A stretch of 64,000 bases of DNA, taken from contig JACVTC010000076.1 of assembly GCA_016946835.1 (NCBI GenBank), positions 750,001-814,000 of the forward strand, written 5' to 3'. Below the pieces are notes generated by a model that ran no database searches, was not told where the DNA came from, and saw nothing but the letters and a program-made list of their open reading frames with translations. Positions 56,890 through 64,000 of the stretch are shown here, one piece after another (the first letter of the stretch is position 1; each line of letters starts with the position of its first letter). The DNA comes from Neocallimastix lanati (nom. inval.). Its lineage: Eukaryota > Neocallimastigomycota > Neocallimastigomycetes > Neocallimastigales > Neocallimastigaceae. The translations under genes were made by a program, and so were the position numbers.

Positions 56890-58450
56890 ATGGAAGAAAA
56901 CATAACTATTTATATAAGTGAGTCTAACAAAGGAGAAGAACAAATCATTATTAATAAACAATATAAATTTAATTTTTCACATTCAAGGAAAGATAATTCA
57001 AGAGTTTATAAATGTACCGAATATAAAAAAAAAATAATAAATGTAAATCTTTTATTATTTTAAATAATGAGAAAGAAATCTTAAAATATGAGAGTTTTAC
57101 ATAATCATCCTGGAAACGAATACAGTGTATCCCTATCTGTAATGAAACATAAAATTAAAGATGAAATTAAAAAACATTCAAATCCTTCTGATATAAAACG
57201 AAAAAGACTATATAATGAAATTTCTAAAGAGATGGGATTAATATATCCGTGTCCAGAATATATTTCAGTTAAAACTCTAATATTATTAAGAAGTATTAAT
57301 AAAAAACTACCATCCAATGTAACAACTTTTAATGAAATTCCTAATGAATCTGAATATTATAAAACTGAACGAAATGAAGATTTTATGATATTTAAAAATT
57401 CAGTTTTAGTAATTTTTCAATCCCCTTTTCAAGTAAAATTATTTAAGAAATATAATAATGATATATTTGTGGATGGTACTTTTTATATCGCACCTAAATT
57501 TAGTCAACAAGTGTTTATTACTAGAACTTACGTTAAAGAATTGAATAGTTTTTATACTACTTCTTATGCAATATTAAGAAATAAAAAGCAAAAAACATAT
57601 AAAATATTATTCAATAAATTAAAACAAAATTCTAATAATAATATTATAACTGAACCAAAAAAATGTACATTTCGATTTTGAAAAAGGCATATCCAAAGCA
57701 GGTTAAAAAAATATTTCCTAATATATAAATATTAAATACTGTATTTGGCATTATAAAAATTTATTAGAAATTAAAAAAAAAATGAATTGTGTCGTAATGA
57801 AGTGAACGATGATGAAAAAAATATTTAATTATTACAAAGGAATTTCAAACTTACCATTTATCAACCCTGAATACATAATGGATATTTTTTCATTAATTAA
57901 AACTAAATCCATTGAAAAAAATTCTTGTCCATTTTTAAAATTTTTAGTATATTTTTATGAAACATATTTATTTGGTTACGATATGAAAAAGTTGGAATTA
58001 TTATAATAATATTGAACATATAACCAATAATGCTTCAGAATCACTCAATAATTCTTTAAAACTATTTCCAATGAAACCAAATTTTTATGAATTAATAAAT
58101 AAATTAAAGGAACAGGAACATTTATCATATTATGATTACCAAATGAAAATAAAAGGAATTTGGAGAATGAAAAAAAAAAAAATAAAAACAAAAAACTGAT
58201 GAAATTAATATCTTAATTGAAAAATACAAAAATAAAGAAGCCAAGTTAATTAATATTAAATAGGATAGAAGTGATCTTACTAAATTGTTGGTTTGAATAT
58301 TTAACTAATTTAAATAATATTTTATAAATATTATTTTATAATAAATAATTATGAAATGACAGAGGAATTTCCAAAAGAAAAAATCATTAAAATTCTTTCA
58401 TACAAAAACTTATAATTAAATTTATTAATTACTAAAAAGTTAAAAATGTT
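56890..58450 (+). pseudogene. FLYWCH-MULE transposase remnant 2
   Basis: Begins at ATG 56890 (MEENITIYISESNKGEEQII). A zinc-finger of FLYWCH type spans a frame break: KCTEYKKK...KCKSFIIL...HNHPG (57012-57115). The longest open piece is 57088-57681, with EIKKHSNPSDIKRK, PSNVTTFNEIPNES and IFVDGTFYIAPKFSQQVFIT (first catalytic Asp). After a shift comes FDFEKAYPKQVKKIF (second Asp, about 57675), then YKGISNLPFINPEYIMDIFS (57825) and ITNNASESLNNSLKLF (about 58025). Several stops and frameshifts. The middle and C-terminal blocks match remnant 1 at 22450-23860. Confidence 0.8.
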
Positions 58451-58509
58451 TATATACTTGATAAAATTTATGTAGTTTAAATAAATATTCTATAATTTTA
58501 TTATTATAA

Positions 58510-58980
58510 TTAATTTTATTAATAATTGTTTAAATATTTTATTAATATTTTTTTTTTTTAAAATAAATAATCCTATATTTTTATATTTTATTATTAATAT
58601 CAATATTATATTTTTATATTTTTTTTAATTTTATTAATAATTGTTTAAATATTTTATTAATATTTTTATTAAATAAATAAATCTATATAATTGCTAAAGT
58701 ATTTTATTAATAGTTGTTTAAATATTTTATTAATATTTTTTAAATAAAAAATATTAATATTTTTTTTAAATAAATAAATCTATATAATTTTTAAAGTATT
58801 TTATTAATATTTTTTTTTTAAATGAATCAATCTATATAATTGTTAAAGTATTTTATTAATATTTTTTTTTAAATAAATAAATCTATATAATTGTTAAAGT
58901 ATTTTATTAATATATATATATATATATTTTTTTTTACAAAAAATAAACCTTTTAATTGTTTGAATATTTTATTTTATTTT
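58510..58980. repeat. Imperfect 51-bp minisatellite
   Basis: TCTATATAATTGTTAAAGTATT recurs at about 58682, 58779, 58831 and 58882 (spacing 51-52, one double step), each followed by TTATTAATATTTTTTT. It lies within MULE 2. The rest of 58450-59850 is AT-rich with no gene seen. Confidence 0.8.
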
Positions 58981-59876
58981 TTTTTTTTTTGTAAAAAAAT
59001 ATTTATTTTTATCTAACCATTATAATTTATTTAATTATTCACTTAATAATAAATTTTAAGAAAAAAATTACAAATTAATAATACAACAAAATAGTATCAT
59101 ATAACTATTAATTTAAAAAGCCTCAAAATTTGTGATATAAAACAAATAGGTGTAGCAACATATTTGTATATTTAATAATAATTATTAAATAATTTATATC
59201 TCTTTTGTCAATAATAATATTTGAAATAATTTCTTATTCATATATTATTCAATATTTATATATATATTATTCATTATAATATGAAATATATTAAATATAT
59301 TAAATAGTTTATTTCTTCTAAATATATATAATAAGAATATTATTATATATATAATTTAACTATTCATATTTATTTTTAAAGTTTATATTAAAAATACATA
59401 ATACTTCTATATATTATAATATATAATATAATGAAATAGTTTGTTATTTTAATTATAATTAAATATATATAGTTGATATTATTTATTATATTATATTCAT
59501 ATTTATTATATAATTATATTCTTATATATTTATCTTTATTATTCTTATTTTCATTTTAAGAATTATATAGTTATATTTATTATTTTTATTATTTTAATAT
59601 ATATTTATTATATATTATACTATACTCCGATATAATATATTTTAAATATATATTTATTATTATTAATATTTGTTAAATTATTATAAAGATTTCCTAATAA
59701 CTACTCTTCTTTATTGTAGTTTAGAGAAGACCCTTGGTTAATTGGATTTTATAAATTAAAATATATTAATAAAGGTTAATTAAATATTACGATACTATTA
59801 AAAATTAGTAGCACATAAAAGTCCCGCATATCATTTGATATATCACGTTAAAAAATTGGCGTTTTGGACCTCTCCC

Positions 59877-59955
59877 AAATCAAATAACGAGAGTAATTAC
59901 AATAATGAAATAATTTAATATATTTTACACAACTAAAATTAACACATTTTTCATT
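59877..59955 (-). repeat. 3' LTR of copia element, proximal piece
   Basis: AATCAAATAACGAGAGTAAT followed by TACAATAATGAAATAATTTA matches 63026-63065 of the 5' LTR. The outermost bases toward 59955 are diverged. Confidence 0.75.
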
Positions 59956-60576
59956 GATTTTGTTAATGTTGAGCAAGGAGTTTTTTGCTTTTCTAATATT
60001 GTCTACGTTAAATTTTTGTAGTAAATCCTTTATAAGTTGGATTTGAGAAATTAAATAATTCCTTTTTCGATATTAATTCCTAAAATGTAATCTACTTCAC
60101 CGCATTTTAAAACTTTAAAATTTTTCTTAATCTTTTTAATAGTTTTGTTTATATGATATTTAATTCCCGTTATCAATAAATCATCCACGTAAACACCTAT
60201 AATACACACAGCTTTTCCTCTCTCTTTTTTTTTTAACAAAAAATACATGGTTCAGAAGTTAGTTGAATGAAACTATTATTTTTGTGAAAGTTTGTAAAGT
60301 GGATAATTCCATTGACAACCTGATTTGTGCTTCAAGCCGTATAAAGCTTTTCTTAGAAGCCAATATCCTTTACCAAAGTTTACATCACCGGGTGGAATGG
60401 TGATATATTTGATATATGTCTTTGTCTAAAGCTAATGGAGCATTAAGATAAGCAGCTTTAATGTCAAGTTGCAATAAGTTCCAGTTGAATTTTGATGACG
60501 GAGCAATGGCTTGCCTATAAGTAAGAGGTGTTTCAGTTAAACAGCCTTTAGAAGATTCAACGTTGTCAAGAGAAGT

Positions 60577-60609
<33 letters not shown>

Positions 60610-62802
60610 GTTATTATTATTATCAGGAAATAAAGAATTTTCCAGGTCGTTTACACGATTCATTCGATTCATTCATGGATGATTTTAATTTCTTACTATC
60701 TGGAAGTTTAGGATGAATCAGTTTTATGTTTAAAGGGAATAGTGTTTATTGTATTACTGTTTTGAGCATTGTATGGACGTGAGAAAGATTTAATTATACC
60801 ATGTTCTTTGCAATAATTCAATAATTTTTTTTATTGTTATATACTGTACCTTGATCAGAACGGAAGGGTTTGATTTTATAATAAAATTGACTATTTTAAT
60901 AAGTAAAGAAATTAAGAAATTTATTATTGTTCTTGGTACTTCTTATTTGTTTTTTCATGAGGAAGATCCAACTTTTCCTGGTAAATTCGTCAATAAAAGT
61001 AAGAATGTACTTTTTTCTCTGTGTATGATTTTGAGAGAGGACCAATAACATCAGAATATATTACATCTAGCGGATGCTTTGCCTTTGGCGTGTTTCCGTT
61101 GTGAGGTTATCTATTTAGCATGGCAATTTTGCAATCGAGACATTCATTAAACTTTAACATTGTGAAACTTTAAATATTTCGTTAAAATTTTCGTTGTAAA
61201 AAATAACCGAGTCTTCTGTGCCATAACATTTTGATTGGTCATTAATTTCTTTTGTTGCCTCTGGGTACAACGATGTTAATACCATTCTTTAAATTTGACT
61301 TATCCTTTGTATTATGTACAAATTGTATCATTTTTGTTAGCTTTGAATGTACCTATATTAATTGTTCTTTTGCTTTTTTAAGTTTTGTCTTTAAGATGAG
61401 AAATACTTTTTTCTTTTCTGGTTTTTATATTACATTTTAAATCGTTCTTTGCAAGTTTAATACCGTTCAAAAGATTTTTATTAACTTGTTTTGTGTATAT
61501 AACATTTCCAAATTCAATATTGTACCCATTTAATAGTACCTTCCTAGGTGCCAACTCCGTCATAGTCGTAAAATGTATTATTTGTACATTGCATTGAAAT
61601 CTTTTCTTCTCTGAAGTTGGAAAGAATTTCCTTGTTATTGGTGATGTGCTCTGAAGCACCAGTATCATAGTTTCAAACAGTTGTACCATCTGAAGAGTTT
61701 AATATTAGAGAAATGTACTTATTTTCATAATTTTTCTTTTAATGTTCTTTCTCTTTTTCTTCTAATGGTTCAAAACTATTTAAAGTTTTGTCATACATAT
61801 TTTCAAGTTCTTCTAAAGAAAGTTCTTCATCAGAAACGTCTTTCGTTAAACTCGATGTTTGCAAATAGATTTTGTTTGGTTATTTTTTTTTTTTTTTTTA
61901 CCTTTTCTTTTATTATTTTTAGGTTTCTTTTTGTTTGACTATTTCTTTCTATTTTGAGTTGTTTTGTTCCTGTTTTTTGTTAATAAGATTAAATTTACAT
62001 TCATCGGTAATGTGTCCAAACGTTTTGCACAGGTAACAGTTGTTTGGTTCTAGACTTGGTATGGTTTTATTATTTTTATATAACCGTACGATTTAATGTT
62101 TATCAATTTCCATGAAGTCACCATTATTTATGGTGCTTCTATCGAAATGGATTGGTTTCTGAAGAAAGATATGGACGTTAATCTTGTTAATGGATTCTTC
62201 AAGGTACCTATCAACCACTTTCAGTTCCATTGGGATGAATTAAATCTCTAAGAATTTTTGGATAGGACAAATATAAAAACTCTGACCTTTTCCCAAGTTC
62301 CGAATTTAATATTATTTTTCTCCATGACTTCGAAAATTTCCTTGATTTGATTGATAATCTCCTTACAGTCCGAAAGATTTTTGGCTTTTAAAGAAAACAA
62401 CTTCTTTTACCAATAGTTGAGGTCAGCTGTTTTCTTCTTTCCATGCAAGGTTTTTAATTTTTCCATAATATCATAAGCGGTAGTAAGATATCTTACTTAA
62501 TTCAAGACTTCTTGACTTACATTTTTACTAATAATAGTACCAGCTAAAAGCATCTTTGGCTTTAAGCGTCTTTGATATCTTTTTTTCCAAGCTTTTAATA
62601 GCTTTGATGGTTTTGTTAGTTTGAGGGTTTTCTCTTTCCACCTTAAGCCTATCATTTGGTTTACCGATTACATTCTCATTTTAAGTATTTCAAGATCTTT
62701 AAAGTAAAGATTTGAGAATGTTAATTGATGAGGAATTCCCAGTTTTCAAAGTTATCCGTATTGAGAATATCTTCAAGTTCTTAATTTGGTTTCGTCAGAC
62801 AT
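59955..62802 (-). pseudogene. Ty1/copia gag-pol remnant
   Basis: The start region is MSDETK at 62802. Readable blocks in shifting frames: gag zinc knuckle CYLCKTFGHITDEC (about 62000-62045), protease YDTGASEHIT (about 61640-61670), integrase core SDVIGPLSKSYTEKK (about 61020-61065), RT with QLDIKAAYLNAP (about 60430-60470) and GVYVDDLLITG (about 60170-60205), then LKCGEVDYILGINIEKGI (60055-60110). The PR-IN-RT order is diagnostic of Ty1/copia. Stops and frameshifts are frequent and the RNase H end is missing. Not functional. Confidence 0.82.
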
Positions 62803-62837
62803 GTCACTTGTAGTACAAGATATTGAGACTCTTAATC

Positions 62838-63120
62838 TAATAGTTTTTTTTATAAAATATTTTATTATTAATTAAAATTTATTAATATGAATAATATTTA
62901 AAGAAATTAACTAACAATTTGAAAAATACATGGATATTTATACTAAATGTGGCTCATTAGTAATACAATGAAAATATTTATATGTTAATAACATAATGTA
63001 TTTCAAATATAATGAAATAAATCAAATAGCGAGAGTAATTACAATAATGAAATAATTTATTGTATTTTACAAAACTAAAATTAATTTAACACATATATAA
63101 TAGATTTCAATATTCTAACA
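62838..63120 (-). repeat. 5' LTR of copia element
   Basis: Starts TGTTAGAATATT on the minus strand at 63120. The lower edge is set by where similarity to the 3' LTR begins (TAATAG, 62838 and 55093). Only 35 bases separate it from the gag ATG; no TGG-type primer site is evident there. Confidence 0.7.
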
Positions 63121-63150
63121 ATAAAAATATTAAAATAAATTTATATATTA

Positions 63151-63189
<39 letters not shown>

Positions 63190-63200
63190 TAATAATAATA

Positions 63201-63430
63201 TTATTTGATACATAGTTCTTGATAGAGAGGGTAGAATTCTAATATTCCACCATCTTGAAGTTTTTTAATAATCCTCCTAAACTCTTTTTTTCACAATGAA
63301 TTTTTTTTTGAATTTAACTATCATTTTCAGGTTTCTTTAAATAACATCTTCTTTTAATTGATCTTGAAAGAGATATTAATAAATTATTATTATCTTTCGT
63401 TTGAATGTACAATCCAAATTTATTAATATT
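63201..63430 (-). pseudogene. Unrecognised C-terminal coding fragment
   Basis: The minus strand reads NKFGLYIQTKDNNNLLISLS, RSIKRRCYLKKPEND, then after a shift in poly-T EFRRIIKKLQDGGILEFYPL and YQELCIK followed by stop at 63201. Composition is protein-like. Family unknown; it could be the last exon of a gene or a transposon scrap. Confidence 0.35.
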
Positions 63431-63654
63431 TTTAAACTCAATTATTCCAAAGGAAAAAGAAATATATCAAAAAAAAAAAAAATATATATATATATATTTT
63501 TATTTATTATATATATTCTATATCATTTAAAAGTATATAATGATAAGGACATTTTAAATTTAGTTTAATAAATTCTAAAATAAAATAAAATAAAATAAAA
63601 TTATGATAAAAAAATAATTATTAAAAATTATTGTAAAAAATTATTATAAAAGTG

Positions 63655-63960
63655 AATACAACAGAATACATGAATGGGTTCGTCATTGTTTATGGTGTAA
63701 AAAATTTATTTAATGAATTAAATATAAATATAAATAATATAATAATTAATTCTGATAATAAGGCTTAAATTTATAATTGCAGAAATGGAAATCATATATT
63801 TTAAGTCAAGACAACATAACTCTTAAAATATCATAAAATTGGAAAACTAGTTTAAGAAGGTAAAATTAAAAACTTTAGGTTATATTAAAATTCAAAATAT
63901 ACATAATTTAGCTGATGGATTTATAGAAATATTTAAATTTATCTCTATTGAATAAAATTT
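63655..63960 (+). pseudogene. Ty1/copia RNase H C-terminal fragment
   Basis: Plus strand with shifts: KNLFNELNININNIIINSDN, KA-IYNCRNGNHILSQDNITL, YHKI-KLV-EGKIK and IQNIHNLADGFIEIFKF. This follows the copia RNase H pattern SDNxxAIYN...KHIDxRYHFIRE...LADxxTK, with degenerate residues. It is on the opposite strand to the copia element to its left, so a separate insertion. Confidence 0.55.
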
Positions 63961-64000
63961 AGATAAAATATTTTTTTCTTGTTTAATAATTAAATATTAA

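Larger units (their letters stand above)
55302..59876 (+). mobile_element. MULE-like DNA transposon 2, inserted in the copia LTR
   Basis: Inverted termini: GGTCCAAAACTCCAATTTTT (55308-55327) against the reverse complement of 59851-59870 (19 of 20 match). The interior holds a FLYWCH/MULE transposase remnant on the plus strand, a SINE-like island and a 51-bp minisatellite. Flanking LTR sequence is duplicated on both sides (55279-55301 and 59877-59899, 22 of 23 match). Confidence 0.75.
55093..63120 (-). mobile_element. Decayed Ty1/copia retrotransposon with a nested MULE
   Basis: The 5' LTR is 62838-63120, and gag-pol remnants run down to about 59955. The 3' LTR is present in two pieces (55093-55301 and 59877-59955) separated by a DNA transposon. 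The LTR begins TGTTAGAATATT on the minus strand, close to the common Ty1/copia LTR start TGTTGGAATA. An ATAAA flank on each side may be the target duplication but is low complexity. Confidence 0.75.

Overview
The window looks like nuclear DNA of a very AT-rich fungus, most likely an anaerobic gut fungus (Neocallimastigomycota). This is inferred from extreme A+T outside genes, long poly-Asn tracts in proteins, AT-rich spliceosomal introns, a large ankyrin-repeat gene of the NEAIVKYLVEHGADIN type, a fungal chromovirus remnant, and a eukaryotic SRP RNA with intron-bearing tRNA. No species is identified. An amoebozoan with similar base composition cannot be strictly excluded.

Layout. 1-16286 (minus strand): two Ty3/gypsy LTR retrotransposons lie head to tail in front of a tRNA pair. 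Copy 1 (1-7626) is cut by the left edge and carries a frameshift in pol. Copy 2 (7630-16286) is full length, with two LTRs that look identical, intact gag and pol, a primer binding site matching tRNA-Lys1,2, and a short target duplication. Both carry a U UUA AAC -1 frameshift site with a conserved hairpin between gag and pol. Both inserted about 15-16 bp upstream of an intron-containing tRNA-Ile(UAU) gene, which is followed 19 bp later by tRNA-Ala(UGC). 17701-21002: a large ankyrin-repeat gene, broken by a one-base deletion. 21600-24460: a decayed MULE-like DNA transposon. 24500-26870: a low-complexity AT array with a recurring AAAAAGAGTATTTATT motif. 27501-27805: an SRP (7SL) RNA gene. 29120-30297: a four-exon EF-hand gene. 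31588-40345: four near-identical glutathione peroxidase genes arranged as two divergent inverted pairs that are themselves tandemly duplicated. 40800-47115: a transposon graveyard (chromovirus remnant, copia gag remnant, tRNA-derived SINEs, AT arrays, a 700-bp AAT microsatellite, a 33-bp-arm hairpin). 50162-54193: a four-exon SH3-DH-PH Rho guanine nucleotide exchange factor. 55093-63120: a decayed Ty1/copia element whose 3' LTR is split by a second MULE, which itself holds a SINE-like island. 63201-64000: two further coding fragments, one from a copia RNase H.

The likely working host genes are the two tRNAs, the SRP RNA, the EF-hand protein, the four peroxidases and the RhoGEF. Everything else is mobile or repetitive DNA. 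The most notable biology is Ty3-style targeting of an RNA polymerase III start site by two related elements in succession, their shared -1 frameshift signal, a D-[S/T]-C-A aspartic protease motif, and the palindromic plus tandem amplification of the peroxidase genes with two alternative upstream regions. All coordinates and homologies were read by eye. No alignment or database search was run.
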